64,000 nt of DNA. Origin: an uncultured Paracoccaceae bacterium. GTDB lineage: Bacteria > Pseudomonadota > Alphaproteobacteria > Rhodobacterales > Rhodobacteraceae. Positions 34,051 to 43,400 of this stretch are shown here, piece after piece. Each line of letters begins with the position of its first letter. Position 1 is the first letter of the stretch. The DNA lies in the NCBI GenBank assembly GCA_947495295.1, contig CANLYJ010000001.1, positions 620,001-684,000 of the forward strand, given 5' to 3'. Both the position numbers and the translations under genes were made by a program. The notes beneath the pieces were generated by a model. It ran no database searches, had not been told where the DNA came from, and saw nothing but the letters and a program-made list of their open reading frames with translations.

Positions 34051-34755
34051 ATGCGTTTTTTACCGATTGCCCTGATTGCGGCGCTGGCGGCCTGCGAACC
34101 CGTGGTCGAGGATGCGCCGCGATCAGCACCTGCTGTGCAACAGACGCCTGTCGGGCCAAAGCTGTCGACACGGGCCGCATTGCGGAACTTTTCGGCTGTT
34201 GTTGACCGGGTGGAACCTGTGGCGGAACGGGTTTGTCGGCAGCGGACACGTGACCTGAACTGCGATTTTCGTATTGTCATCGATGATCGGCCCGGCCAGC
34301 CCGCCAATGCCTATCAGACACTGGATCGCAACGGGCGTCCGATCATCGCCTTTACCGTGCCACTGATTGCCGAAGCACGTAATCGCGATGAGCTGGCATT
34401 TGTCATGTCGCATGAGGCCGCACACCATATTCGCGGCCATATCGCCCGGCAGCAACGCAATGCAACAGTTGGGGCTTTGGTGTTTGGGCAGCTTGCAGGG
34501 GCCCTGGGTGCGCCCAACTCGGTCGAGACGGCGCAGCAGATCGGGGCCAGTGTCGGCGCGCGCAGCTATTCCAAGGAGTTCGAGCTTGAGGCCGATGCGC
34601 TGGGCACGCGCATCACCGCAGCCGCAGGGTTCAGCCCGTTGAAAGGGGCGGAGTTCTTTTTCCGAATCCCCGATCCGGGCAATAAGTTTCTGGGTACACA
34701 TCCGGCCAATGCGGATCGGTTGCGGACAGTACAACGGGTGGCGGCCAGCCTGTGA
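34051..34755 (+). CDS. M48 family metalloprotease lipoprotein
   Basis: 234 aa. A lipoprotein signal is clear: MRFLPIALIAALAAC, lipobox LAAC, so it is tethered in the envelope. The zinc site is HEAAH (MSHEAAHHIRGH) and the third ligand is in the EFELEADALGTRITAAAGF motif. This is the short membrane-tethered M48C type (related to LoiP/YggG and the catalytic half of BepA), used in outer-membrane quality control. Monocistronic. Confidence 0.9.
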   Translation: MRFLPIALIAALAACEPVVEDAPRSAPAVQQTPVGPKLSTRAALRNFSAVVDRVEPVAERVCRQRTRDLNCDFRIVIDDRPGQPANAYQTLDRNGRPIIAFTVPLIAEARNRDELAFVMSHEAAHHIRGHIARQQRNATVGALVFGQLAGALGAPNSVETAQQIGASVGARSYSKEFELEADALGTRITAAAGFSPLKGAEFFFRIPDPGNKFLGTHPANADRLRTVQRVAASL

Positions 34756-34832
34756 AAACAGCAATCCCGGTCAAGCGCTGGTTTGACTGATCTGGCATGG
34801 TCGCCCCTGTAAACGCAAAACAGAGAGCGCGA

Positions 34833-35678
34833 ATGTCACTGATTGCCAAGATCATTTGGCAGGTCGAAATGCAGTTGCAACGACCCACATCGCTGGATGA
34901 TCTGGCAGATCGTTGTGCCGTCAGTCCATTTCATATGGCGCGGGTGTTTCGCATGGCGACGGGCCATGCCCCGATGACATATCTGCGCGCGCGACGCCTG
35001 TCACATGCAGCGCGGCTGCTGGCGCAAGGGGACCGCGAGGTGCTACAGATCGCGTTTGATCTGCAATACGGCTCTCATGCGGCGTTTACCCGTGCCTTTG
35101 TCAGCTATTTTGGGGTGAACCCTCGGGATGTGCGCAAGGCGCGGTCCACCGAAAACCTGCAAATGATGGAGCCTTTGAAGATGGACAATACAGCGTTTGT
35201 TGACGTATCGCCGCCGAAACTGACCAACATGGATGCAATGCGTGTTATCGGGGTCAGCGCCCAATGCACGTTCGAGAATGCGTCGGCCATTCCCGGTCTT
35301 TGGCAGCAATTCAATGCCCGCGAGGATGAAGTGGCAGCAGCACCCGGCCCGGCATTTGGTGTATGTTGTGACGCTGATGGCGCGGGGCGGTTTCGCTACG
35401 TTGCCGGGATGCAGGCGGATCGGGACCAATCAGTGCCCAAAGGCATGGATGAGATTCAAATTCCCGCAGGCCAATATGCCGTGTTTCAGCATGTCGGTCA
35501 TGTCGCGGATATGCCAAAGACCGTTCATGCGATTTGGAACAAGGCTTTACCGGAAAGCGGGCTGTCGCTTCGGCCCGCCCCGGATTTTGAACGCTATGAC
35601 CAGCGGTTTGATGTGGAAACCGGACGCGGAACGGTCGAGATCTGGATCCCTGTCATGGGATCAGAGGCGCCCGGTTGA
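34833..35678 (+). CDS. AraC-family regulator with GyrI-like effector domain
   Basis: 281 aa from ATG 34833. The N-terminus has two AraC helix-turn-helix units (SLDDLADRCAVSPFHMARVFRMATG and VLQIAFDLQYGSHAAFTRAFVSYFGVNPRDVR). The C-terminal half is a GyrI-like (SOUL/BacI type) small-molecule-binding domain, with DEIQIPAGQYAVFQHVGHV. This layout is that of Rob- and SoxS-like drug-responsive activators. Its 3' end overlaps the convergent membrane gene by 85 bases. Target unknown. Confidence 0.88.
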   Translation: MSLIAKIIWQVEMQLQRPTSLDDLADRCAVSPFHMARVFRMATGHAPMTYLRARRLSHAARLLAQGDREVLQIAFDLQYGSHAAFTRAFVSYFGVNPRDVRKARSTENLQMMEPLKMDNTAFVDVSPPKLTNMDAMRVIGVSAQCTFENASAIPGLWQQFNAREDEVAAAPGPAFGVCCDADGAGRFRYVAGMQADRDQSVPKGMDEIQIPAGQYAVFQHVGHVADMPKTVHAIWNKALPESGLSLRPAPDFERYDQRFDVETGRGTVEIWIPVMGSEAPG

Positions 35679-35971
35679 TTAGCATAAAAAAGGACATCCG
35701 CCTGCGTGGGACGACGCAGGCGGATGAAAATGGCAATAGCCGAAATGCCGATCCAAAAAATCTGGATCATGGCCGATGCAAGGTTGAACGAGGACATAAG
35801 TCCAACCAATACCATACTGGCCGCGGCACCATTTATCGCAAAATATGCGATGTGATCCGACCGAACCCGTCTTACGGTAAGCAGGGTGTAGTTCAGGACA
35901 TAAAGCCCAAAACCGGCCACCCCAATCGCGTCGAACAGACCCGGTGGAAGGGTTTCAAAATAAACACTCAT
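35594..35971 (-). CDS. Small four-helix membrane protein (CBU_0592-like)
   Basis: 125 aa. Hydrophobic helices at about residues 12-33, 43-60 and 67-83 precede a polar C-terminal tail. From memory it matches the short YgaP/CBU_0592 membrane family of unknown function. ATG 35971 directly follows a TTG in frame. The last 85 bases run antisense to the AraC-type gene. Confidence 0.7.
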   Translation of the reverse strand: MSVYFETLPPGLFDAIGVAGFGLYVLNYTLLTVRRVRSDHIAYFAINGAAASMVLVGLMSSFNLASAMIQIFWIGISAIAIFIRLRRPTQADVLFYANQPGASDPMTGIQISTVPRPVSTSNRWS

Positions 35972-36204
35972 CAAAAATACACTCGTACTTAAAAACTTGT
36001 GCCGGGCTAAAACACACGCCCTGGCATACTCTTAATCGCTAACACCCTCACCGTATGTGTCGCAGCGCACAGTGTCAGGTCAGGCATTCCTTACCCCTGT
36101 GTCAGCTTCGGTGTCAGCAGAGATGCACCCTGCGGCTGTCCAGCTGTTGTTTGCCTGTTTGGCGCGCCCTATCATCAGCCGGAAACGAATAAGGAAGTAT
36201 CTTA
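35972..36204. other. Intergenic region with short GTGTCAG repeats
   Basis: About 230 bases between divergent genes. GTGTCAG occurs three times within 45 bases (about 36071-36116). No credible gene; one short frame lacks a ribosome binding site. Presumably holds the two divergent promoters. Confidence 0.4.
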
Positions 36205-36561
36205 ATGGCGATCACAGGCACCTGCCATTGCGGCGCAGTCAGCTATGAATTCCGGCATCAACCGAGCAAGACAACCTCTTGCAACTGTTCCGTTTGTCGC
36301 CGGTTGTCGGCATTATGGATTTATGCGCCTGTTGATGATGTCACGATAACAGGATCGACCGATCATTATGCCTATGGTGAGAAATCACTCGCGTTTCACC
36401 GATGTAGAACCTGCGGCTGCACCACCCATTGGGAAAATCTCAAGCCTGACGGTGATGATGTCTATATGGCGGTCAATCTACGGCTGGCTGACCCGGATGT
36501 GGTGGCACAGGTTCCCGTGCGCCATTTTGACGGTGCTGACACGTGGACCTTTCTGGATTAG
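36205..36561 (+). CDS. GFA/CENP-V domain zinc protein
   Basis: 118 aa. The GFA zinc ligands are present in TGTCHCGAVSYEF, CNCSVCRRL and HRCRTCGCTTHW. The family is named after a glutathione-dependent formaldehyde-activating enzyme, but most members have unknown substrates. GGAAG precedes ATG 36205. It converges with the hemolysin-III-like gene and their ends overlap by four bases. Confidence 0.87.
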   Translation: MAITGTCHCGAVSYEFRHQPSKTTSCNCSVCRRLSALWIYAPVDDVTITGSTDHYAYGEKSLAFHRCRTCGCTTHWENLKPDGDDVYMAVNLRLADPDVVAQVPVRHFDGADTWTFLD

Positions 36562-37196
36562 GTCATGCTCGCTGCGCCCAATGCGATGGCCGCAAAGAAA
36601 CAGGCGGAGGCCACAACGACAAAGCCGTGCCAGATGGCAACGGAGTACTTTGTGTTTTCGGCGGCATAAAACACCACACCAGAGGTATAAAGCAGCCCAC
36701 CCAGACAGATGAGGGCCATGCCCAAGCCCGGCATGATCGGCCATAGCGACCAGATCAACCCGACGCTGAGCCAGCCCATGATCAGGTATAGTGCGGGGCC
36801 AAACCGGCCCGGGGTGCGCCAGAAAAACAGTTTCAGCACCATGCCAATCACGGCCAGGGCCCAGACAATCCCCAGCACGACATAGGCAAACCCAGTACCA
36901 ATCATCACGACAAGCGGTGTATATGTGCCTGCAATCTTGAGGTAGATGGCGGCATGATCGACCCGGCGCAGCGCCGGGCGCAGGCTTTCCCAAGGGGTCA
37001 TGTGATACATGGCAGATGCCGTGAAGGTCGCAATCAACGTGGCGCCATAGATCGCGATGGCGGCAAGCGAACCGGCGCTGGCAATCCCCGTGGCCCAGAC
37101 AATCAGCAGGGTGGCCCCGCTGATAGCCCCGATCACCCCAATGGCATGCATCGCACCATCAGCAATGCGTTCGGATCGGGCATAAGTTGGGTACAT
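36558..37196 (-). CDS. trhA: Hemolysin III family membrane protein (TrhA)
   Basis: 212 aa with seven hydrophobic helices (PAQR/hemolysin III fold). Landmarks are the ADGAMHAIGVIGAISG start, SAMYHMTP with its histidine, DHAAIYLKIAGTYTPL, and FYAAENTKYSVAIWHGFVVVAS with the C-terminal histidine; three conserved histidines form the metal site. TrhA influences membrane lipid homeostasis in bacteria. I chose ATG 37196, with GAGGAA upstream. Confidence 0.9.
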   Translation of the reverse strand: MYPTYARSERIADGAMHAIGVIGAISGATLLIVWATGIASAGSLAAIAIYGATLIATFTASAMYHMTPWESLRPALRRVDHAAIYLKIAGTYTPLVVMIGTGFAYVVLGIVWALAVIGMVLKLFFWRTPGRFGPALYLIMGWLSVGLIWSLWPIMPGLGMALICLGGLLYTSGVVFYAAENTKYSVAIWHGFVVVASACFFAAIALGAASMT

Positions 37197-37341
37197 CACA
37201 ATTCCTCGTTCACTCACTGGTTCAAGCCTATGGGCCACACCGTACCGGTCAATTGTTCCGTAGGGTCACATCACAGACTTGGCATTGCGATCATGATCGC
37301 CCAGTTTGGTCAAAATTCAGTGACGATAGGGGGATTATCCC

Positions 37342-37701
37342 ATGTGGCAGCAAATCATGCGGATACGGCAGCGGGCGATCTGGTCGTGGGAGGGCTTCGC
37401 CCATGTGGCCCGGACCGAAGGGTCGTTGATGCAATGGATCGTGGCCAATCTCGCGTTTTGTATCCTGGCCTTCGTCTTGCCGCTGTCGGGGGCAGAGCGG
37501 GGATTTCTTTTGATGGGAGGAATCATGGTGATGGCCGCAGAATGCATGAACACAGCCATTGAACGGGTCGTCGACGACATCAGCACCGAGCACCGGCCAG
37601 CCGCGAAACAGGCAAAGGACGCCGGATCGGCAGCCGTGGCGGTGACGGCGATCGGGGTCGGGGTCGGTTGGGTTTGCGTCTTGGTGGGGCTGGTCTGGTA
37701 A
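37342..37701 (+). CDS. dgkA: Diacylglycerol kinase DgkA
   Basis: 119 aa with three transmembrane helices. The core motif FLLMGGIMVMAAECMNTAIERVVD (catalytic glutamates with E-x-x-NTAIE) and DISTEHRPAAKQAKDAGSAAV are diagnostic. It phosphorylates diacylglycerol released from phospholipid turnover. GGGGGA precedes ATG 37342. The next gene follows after about 70 bases. Confidence 0.93.
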   Translation: MWQQIMRIRQRAIWSWEGFAHVARTEGSLMQWIVANLAFCILAFVLPLSGAERGFLLMGGIMVMAAECMNTAIERVVDDISTEHRPAAKQAKDAGSAAVAVTAIGVGVGWVCVLVGLVW

Positions 37702-37769
37702 GTGACGCGCCCTTTGCGGACAGGCCAAACGCGCTATGTCAGGGCGTGACACCGATTAAGGAGACCGCC

Positions 37770-38300
37770 ATGCGCCTGCCCGTCCTCACGCTTGCCTTGT
37801 TGCCTGTTGCCGCTCACGCGGCCGGTGACTTTGAACCAACGCCGCCGAAACCCTCCGAAACCACAACTGTTTGTGCCGAAGGGCTGGTCTGGGATCTGGC
37901 GACGCAAAGCTGCATGGCACCCGAGGATAGCAGCAATGACGACAACGCGCGGCTGAATGATATCCGGGAATTGGCCTATGCGGGGCAGTACAGCGCGGCG
38001 CTTGATGTGCTGGACACGCTGGATAACCTAGATGCGTCGCTGGCGCTAACATATTACGGGTTCGCCCATCGCAAGGCGGGGCGGGGCGATTTGGGGATGG
38101 AATACTATCAAACGGCATTGGCGGTTGATCCGGGTAACCTGTTGGCGCGGTCCTATATGGGGCAGGGGCATCTGGCATCCGGACAAAAGGGGTTGGCACT
38201 GGCGCAATTGACTGAAATTCGGATGCGCGGGGGCCGGGGCAGCTGGCCAGAGGCGGCGCTGGCGACCGCAATCAGAACGGGAACCGCCAGTAATTATTAA
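37770..38300 (+). CDS. Exported TPR protein with a two-cysteine WD motif
   Basis: 176 aa from ATG 37770 (AAGGAG upstream). Signal peptide LPVLTLALLPVAAHAAG, then a short cysteine-bounded module (CAEGLVWDLATQSC) and a TPR pair (about residues 75-150). The same cysteine module recurs in the 77-aa exported protein at 39.6 kb. Periplasmic, function unknown. Confidence 0.8.
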   Translation: MRLPVLTLALLPVAAHAAGDFEPTPPKPSETTTVCAEGLVWDLATQSCMAPEDSSNDDNARLNDIRELAYAGQYSAALDVLDTLDNLDASLALTYYGFAHRKAGRGDLGMEYYQTALAVDPGNLLARSYMGQGHLASGQKGLALAQLTEIRMRGGRGSWPEAALATAIRTGTASNY

Positions 38301-38371
38301 ATACTTGATCTAAGGCAACGACGGCGGGGATGGTTTGTGTTATAGTGCCGCATCATCACCGGAGAGATCGC

Positions 38372-38578
38372 ATGCGCACGGCAAAAGTTAACCGAATCCA
38401 TTACTGGCGGGCCATTGGCATGTCAGGCGTGGCGCGCGACGATCAGGGCCTGCCGATTTTTGGGATTCCAAACGGAACCGACCCCCGTGATGGGGAGATA
38501 GCAAATCACGGGCGACGGGCCAGCGACCGCAAGGCAAACACGCCGGACGCGCCAGGGAAAAACCTCACACCGGCCTGA
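38372..38578 (+). CDS. Hypothetical 68-aa protein
   Basis: 68 aa from ATG 38372 with GGAGAG upstream. Basic, with Gly/Asp-rich segments and no hydrophobic helix. No recognised family. The 40 bases before its ribosome binding site contain TTGAT-CTAA-GGCAA, a one-mismatch FNR-like site, of doubtful meaning. Confidence 0.45.
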   Translation: MRTAKVNRIHYWRAIGMSGVARDDQGLPIFGIPNGTDPRDGEIANHGRRASDRKANTPDAPGKNLTPA

Positions 38579-38618
38579 CGCGGAACCCCATAAACAATCG
38601 CTTGAGTCCCAGGGTTGT

Positions 38619-39494
38619 TCAGCCCTGGGATTTGACGCGACGTGTGTCAGGATGCAGCGCGGTTCCTAGGATATGGTCGGCGCGGTGGATCACCTTTTGG
38701 GCATTGCTCACAATCTCTGGCTCCGGGGCTATAGCGATCTCAGGATCCTTGCCGGGATAATCCAGGGTCGACAGGAAATGACGCATGCAATTCAGGCGGG
38801 CGCGTTTCTTGTCATTTGATTTCACCACGGTCCAGGGGGCGTCGGCAGTATCGGTATAGAAAAACATCGCCTCCTTGGCCTCGGTATAGTCGTCCCATTT
38901 GTCCAGGCTGGCTTTGTCAATCGGCGACAATTTCCACTGTTTCAGCGGATCGGTGGCACGGCTGTCAAAGCGGCGCTTCTGTTCGTCCTGCGTGACCGAG
39001 AACCAGTATTTATACATGCGAATACCCGACCGGGTCAGCATGCGTTCCAATTCAGGCGTCTGGCGCATGAATTCCAGATATTCGGCAGGCTCACAAAAGC
39101 CCATGACACGTTCAACACCGGCCCGATTATACCAACTACGGTCATATAGGACCATTTCACCCGAACTGGGCAGATGGTCGATATAGCGCTGAAAATACCA
39201 TTGGCCGCGTTCTTCATCTGTTGGCTTGTTCAGCGCAACAACCCGGGCCGCACGGGGGTTCAGGTGTTCGGTAAACCGCTTGATCGTGCCGCCCTTACCA
39301 GCCGCATCGCGGCCTTCGAACAGTAACACAAACCGCTGTCCGGTCTCCTGCGCCCAAAGCTGGACTTTCAGCAACTCGGCCTGCAACTGCGCCTTTTCCG
39401 CCTCGTAGGGGCGGCGGGCCAGTTTCGGCAGGCCAGCCGGTTTGCGGCGGCGTGGGGTGGCTTTCGGTTTCGCGGCTGTGGCGCTGTCTTGCAT
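38619..39494 (-). CDS. ppk2: Polyphosphate kinase 2 family protein
   Basis: 291 aa. The Walker A motif is FEGRDAAGKGGTIKR and Walker B is in MVLYDRSWYNRAG, with the lid region QTPELERMLTRSGIRMYKYWFSVT. A Lys-rich N-terminal extension (about 25 residues) precedes the domain. PPK2 enzymes transfer phosphate between polyphosphate and nucleoside di- or monophosphates. AGAGGGAGA precedes ATG 39494. An FnrL-like box lies 54 bases upstream. Confidence 0.93.
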   Translation of the reverse strand: MQDSATAAKPKATPRRRKPAGLPKLARRPYEAEKAQLQAELLKVQLWAQETGQRFVLLFEGRDAAGKGGTIKRFTEHLNPRAARVVALNKPTDEERGQWYFQRYIDHLPSSGEMVLYDRSWYNRAGVERVMGFCEPAEYLEFMRQTPELERMLTRSGIRMYKYWFSVTQDEQKRRFDSRATDPLKQWKLSPIDKASLDKWDDYTEAKEAMFFYTDTADAPWTVVKSNDKKRARLNCMRHFLSTLDYPGKDPEIAIAPEPEIVSNAQKVIHRADHILGTALHPDTRRVKSQG

Positions 39495-39547
39495 GGCACT
39501 CTCCCTCTTGTTGGAGCGCAGATTATCAACCGCTCACCGACATTGCC

Positions 39548-39561
39548 TTGATTTGGGTCAA
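39548..39561. promoter_or_regulatory. FnrL/FNR-like box between ppk2 and a small exported protein
   Basis: TTGAT-TTGG-GTCAA, matching the TTGAT-N4-ATCAA consensus with one change. TATTTT about 25 bases downstream could be the -10 for the plus-strand gene; the distance also suits control of ppk2. Confidence 0.55.
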
Positions 39562-39641
39562 GGGCTGCGACATCGGGGTATTTTGATTTTTGGGCGAGGC
39601 GGGCTATGATTTAACCAAGCGTAACCAGCAGGAGGAATATC

Positions 39642-39875
39642 ATGCGTCTCACCGTATTTGCCCTGACGATGCTGCCCATGGGCGCATTCGCCCAAGAAAC
39701 CACATTGCCCGCCCCGACAGAGCCTGTCGCGCAAAGCCAAACCTGTGCGGTTGGAACGACATGGGATGCCACAGCGCAAACCTGTGTCGAAGCGACTGAA
39801 ACAGCATCCCCGCTCAAAGGCCTGCCCGGACACGGCGGCTGCAACTACGGGGCAGCGCGCGAAGTCACCTCCTAA
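39642..39875 (+). CDS. Small exported protein with the two-cysteine WD motif
   Basis: 77 aa. Signal peptide MRLTVFALTMLPMGAFAQ, cleavage near AFAQE, then QTCAVGTTWDATAQTC and a short tail. AGGAGG precedes ATG 39642. The C-x2-G-x2-WD-x3-Q-x-C module is shared with the TPR protein at 37.8 kb. No catalytic residues. The FnrL-like box upstream suggests microaerobic expression. Confidence 0.7.
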   Translation: MRLTVFALTMLPMGAFAQETTLPAPTEPVAQSQTCAVGTTWDATAQTCVEATETASPLKGLPGHGGCNYGAAREVTS

Positions 39876-40030
39876 GGGGTGGCGAACCCCACGAAAACCC
39901 GTCCGGGACATGATCCGGGACCTCTGACCGACCTGCCGAATAAGTCGCGCTCGACCGTCCCAACTGGGGGCTTCCTTCTAGCAATCTGACGTAGCCGCAA
40001 TATCTCTTTGGGCGCTATCGTCGCCAATTA

Positions 40031-41467
40031 TTAGCTGTCTTCTGATTTAAACCAATCGAGCAGCTGATCGACTGCTTTGACCAACCAAGAGAGCCTTTCA
40101 TGGCCCTTCTTGGTTCGATCTATCCAAATAGCAATTGTCGTGACGTAGTTCGTGAACCGTGCGCGAAGCCATTTGGGAATAACGCCACCAGCTGCGATTT
40201 CGCGAGCGTCTGTTTGGATCACTTCCCGCGCCTCTTCGTCAGTTTCCTCAGTGACTATGTTGGCTAGCTCCAACACATCCGGCTGGTCCGGAATCACAGC
40301 CGATTCAGAAACGGCCAAGGATGCCAGCCGCGCGCAACGCTTCCGGGCATCTGGGCTCAATTCACAAATCTCCTCCGCAGTCGCATAAAGCGCATTCTTT
40401 AAGTTAATGAGCGAAGTGTCCTCCGGGTATGACGCACCTATATTGGATGCGAAAGACAGGCTTGCGTCGTAGAAGGCCGTCGCCAAAAGACTGGCATTGC
40501 CTGGATGCCGCTCCAGAGCCAATCTGATCGCTATTGTTTCGTATGATCCATCATGCAGGCCATTTCCGGAGGACGCGGACAGCGCATTTTGTAAAGCCAT
40601 CGCAATACGCTCCCGCGCAAAAACCATGACCTCTGATGGCAGCGTATCTTCATCTGCAATGACAAAGACACGTTGTTCTTGATCCAAAATGAGTGGTGGG
40701 GCAACGGAAGTTCTGGCATTTCTTTCGATGCGCCTGATCTTCTCAGCAATCCACTCTGGTCCTTTGTCCCAGTCCTTATTTGGCAACATTGCAATAGCCA
40801 GTTGCACTTCCCAGTTGACAGGGTTGCCACCTAAGAACCCTTCATACCAACGCTTCCAGAATCCCCACACGGCCAAGTCCATTGAAAGAAATGCATTGAG
40901 TTTTTGTAAGCACCTATGCAAATCCAAAGGCAATTCTGGTTGAGGCCAAAGCATCTGATCAAAAATAGCAGTCAGGTTCAGCGCGCCATTTTTGTATATT
41001 ACTTCCTTGAAAGACAGCATTTCCGTAGTTGGATCAGGAAATCCGACAAGCGAGAACCGTGCTAGAGTTTGAACTGACCCGTGGCTACCCCACTCAGGCA
41101 AGCCCTCAGGCCCACACAAGAACGCTGTCACAGCTCTTGAAGCCTCCTCTGCTGATCGAACCGCATCATGCGCTTTACTGCCTTCTTGAGCCTCTCCCAC
41201 AAAAACCAAGGCATCCTGGGACGCGTAGGCGGCACGCGTTGCCGCCACGCTTTCATTGGATAGATTTGTATCGGAAAAACGCGCATAAACCGTCGTAACC
41301 AGCAACGCCCGAAGTACATTTAGCGCGTGGTTGTTTAAGACTAAATGTGACGCGTCCCCAAGATAAGGTAGGCGGCGCAGTGCATTCCATGCGGCAAAGC
41401 AGATCGCCGTTTCTGGCTCCTGATCTTCGAGCCAGGCTTTAACTTGTTCGAAATCCGAAATCTCCAC
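40031..41467 (-). CDS. Hypothetical helical protein, AT-richer than its neighbours
   Basis: 478 aa, no signal peptide, predicted mainly helical. I recognise no domain. The C-terminal third contains a Val/Glu-rich [19 protein letters not shown] stretch and ends with [16 protein letters not shown]. Base composition is clearly more AT-rich than the backbone, and it sits alone between housekeeping genes, both consistent with recent acquisition. It runs divergently from lepA. A defence or stress role is possible but nothing in the sequence proves it. Confidence 0.7.
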   Translation of the reverse strand: MEISDFEQVKAWLEDQEPETAICFAAWNALRRLPYLGDASHLVLNNHALNVLRALLVTTVYARFSDTNLSNESVAATRAAYASQDALVFVGEAQEGSKAHDAVRSAEEASRAVTAFLCGPEGLPEWGSHGSVQTLARFSLVGFPDPTTEMLSFKEVIYKNGALNLTAIFDQMLWPQPELPLDLHRCLQKLNAFLSMDLAVWGFWKRWYEGFLGGNPVNWEVQLAIAMLPNKDWDKGPEWIAEKIRRIERNARTSVAPPLILDQEQRVFVIADEDTLPSEVMVFARERIAMALQNALSASSGNGLHDGSYETIAIRLALERHPGNASLLATAFYDASLSFASNIGASYPEDTSLINLKNALYATAEEICELSPDARKRCARLASLAVSESAVIPDQPDVLELANIVTEETDEEAREVIQTDAREIAAGGVIPKWLRARFTNYVTTIAIWIDRTKKGHERLSWLVKAVDQLLDWFKSEDS

Positions 41468-41597
41468 GATCCCTACCTTACAATCAACCCGCGTCCTAAC
41501 GCCTCAGCCCCGCGACCTTACACCACCAATCCCCTTGCAAAACCCCGGTTCTCGCGCCATTGACAGGCACCAACCTCGCATAGGCCGCCTGAACCGC

Positions 41598-43397
41598 ATG
41601 ACAGACCTTTCGCATATCCGCAATTTCTCCATCGTCGCACATATCGACCATGGGAAATCGACGCTCGCTGACCGCCTGATCCAGTCCACCAATACCGTGG
41701 CTGACCGGGATATGAAGGCGCAGTTGCTTGACAGTATGGACATCGAACGCGAACGCGGGATCACCATCAAGGCCAACACCGTGCGCATCGATTACAAGGC
41801 CGATGATGGGGAGCAATATGTGCTCAACCTGATCGACACGCCCGGCCATGTCGATTTCGCCTATGAGGTATCGCGGTCCATGCGCGCCGTCGAAGGGTCC
41901 TTGCTGGTCGTCGACAGCACCCAGGGTGTGGAGGCGCAGACGCTGGCCAATGTCTATCAGGCCATTGATGCGGATCATGAAATCGTGCCCGTCCTGAACA
42001 AGATCGACCTGCCCGCCAGCGAATGCGACCGGGTGGCCGAACAGATCGAGGATGTGATCGGGATCGACGCATCCGGCGCTATTCAGGTCAGCGCGAAAAC
42101 CGGCATCGGCATCCATGAAACGCTGGAAGCCATCGTCAACCTGCTGCCCGCACCAGAGGGCAACCGCGATGCCCCGCTCAAAGCGATGCTGGTGGACAGC
42201 TGGTATGACAGCTACCTCGGCGTCATCGTCCTTGTCCGCATCATCGACGGGGTCATGAAAAAGGGCGACCGCGTCAAATTCATGTCCAACAACACCGTGC
42301 ACGGGATCGACAAGATCGGGGTGTTCCGGCCGCAGATGCAGGATGTGGCCGAACTGGGACCGGGCGAGATCGGGTTCATCACAGCCTCCATCAAACAGGT
42401 GCGCGACACGCGGGTGGGGGACACGATCACGTCAGAACGCAAAGGGACCGAAACAGCACTTGACGGGTTCAAACCGGCACAGCCGGTGGTCTTTTGCGGG
42501 CTCTTCCCCGTGGATAGTTCCGAATTCGAAGACCTGCGCGATGCCATCGAAAAACTGGCACTGAACGACGCGTCTTTCAGCCACGAGATGGAGACATCCG
42601 CCGCCCTCGGCTTCGGTTTCCGTTGCGGGTTTTTGGGGCTGCTGCACCTTGAAGTCATCCGCGACCGGATCGAGCGGGAATATAATATCGAATTGATCAC
42701 CACCGCACCTTCGGTGGTCTACCACGTCTATATGCGTGATGGAGAGATGATTGAGCTGCACAACCCCGCCGATATGCCTGACCTGACCCATGTGGATCAT
42801 CTGGAGGAGCCGCGGATCAAGGCGACGATTCTGGTGCCCGACGAATATCTGGGCGATGTGCTGAAACTGTGCCAGGACCGGCGCGGCGTGCAGCTGGACC
42901 TGACCTATGCAGGGTCGCGTGCGATGGTTGTTTACGACCTCCCCCTCAACGAAGTTGTGTTTGATTTTTACGACCGGCTGAAATCGGTGACCAAGGGCTA
43001 TGCGTCGTTCGACTATCAGATGACCGGTTACCAAACCGATAACCTCGTCAAAATGTCCGTGCTGGTGAATGACGAACCGGTCGATGCGCTGTCGATGATG
43101 GTGCATCGGGACCGGGCGGAAATGCGCGGGCGGGCGATGGTTGAAAAACTCAAAGACCTGATCCCGCGCCACATGTTCAAAATCCCGATCCAGGCGGCCA
43201 TCGGCGGCAAGGTCATCGCGCGCGAGACGCTGTCAGCGCTGCGCAAAGACGTGACGGCGAAATGCTACGGCGGCGACGCCACGCGGAAACGCAAGCTGCT
43301 GGACAAGCAGAAGGCCGGGAAAAAGAAGATGAGACAATTCGGTAAAGTTGATATACCACAGGAGGCATTCATCTCTGCGTTGAAAATGGACGGATAA
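41598..43397 (+). CDS. lepA: Elongation factor 4 (LepA)
   Basis: 599 aa, standard length. G1 motif [10 protein letters not shown]3 [14 protein letters not shown] as G4, and the LepA-specific C-terminal domain ([20 protein letters not shown]). A GTPase acting on the ribosome. ATG 41598 gives the normal N-terminus ([10 protein letters not shown]); an earlier ATG at 41535 is in frame but adds unlikely residues. The next gene begins three bases after the stop. Confidence 0.97.
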   Translation: MTDLSHIRNFSIVAHIDHGKSTLADRLIQSTNTVADRDMKAQLLDSMDIERERGITIKANTVRIDYKADDGEQYVLNLIDTPGHVDFAYEVSRSMRAVEGSLLVVDSTQGVEAQTLANVYQAIDADHEIVPVLNKIDLPASECDRVAEQIEDVIGIDASGAIQVSAKTGIGIHETLEAIVNLLPAPEGNRDAPLKAMLVDSWYDSYLGVIVLVRIIDGVMKKGDRVKFMSNNTVHGIDKIGVFRPQMQDVAELGPGEIGFITASIKQVRDTRVGDTITSERKGTETALDGFKPAQPVVFCGLFPVDSSEFEDLRDAIEKLALNDASFSHEMETSAALGFGFRCGFLGLLHLEVIRDRIEREYNIELITTAPSVVYHVYMRDGEMIELHNPADMPDLTHVDHLEEPRIKATILVPDEYLGDVLKLCQDRRGVQLDLTYAGSRAMVVYDLPLNEVVFDFYDRLKSVTKGYASFDYQMTGYQTDNLVKMSVLVNDEPVDALSMMVHRDRAEMRGRAMVEKLKDLIPRHMFKIPIQAAIGGKVIARETLSALRKDVTAKCYGGDATRKRKLLDKQKAGKKKMRQFGKVDIPQEAFISALKMDG

Positions 43398-43400
43398 AAA

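Noticed and set aside
36057..36248. Short plus-strand frame upstream of the GFA gene
   Set aside because: It overlaps the GFA start in another frame, has no ribosome binding site, and its sequence is not protein-like.
37208..37223. GTTC-N8-GTTC upstream of trhA as a LexA box
   Set aside because: The spacing is 8 bases; the alphaproteobacterial LexA box needs exactly 7.
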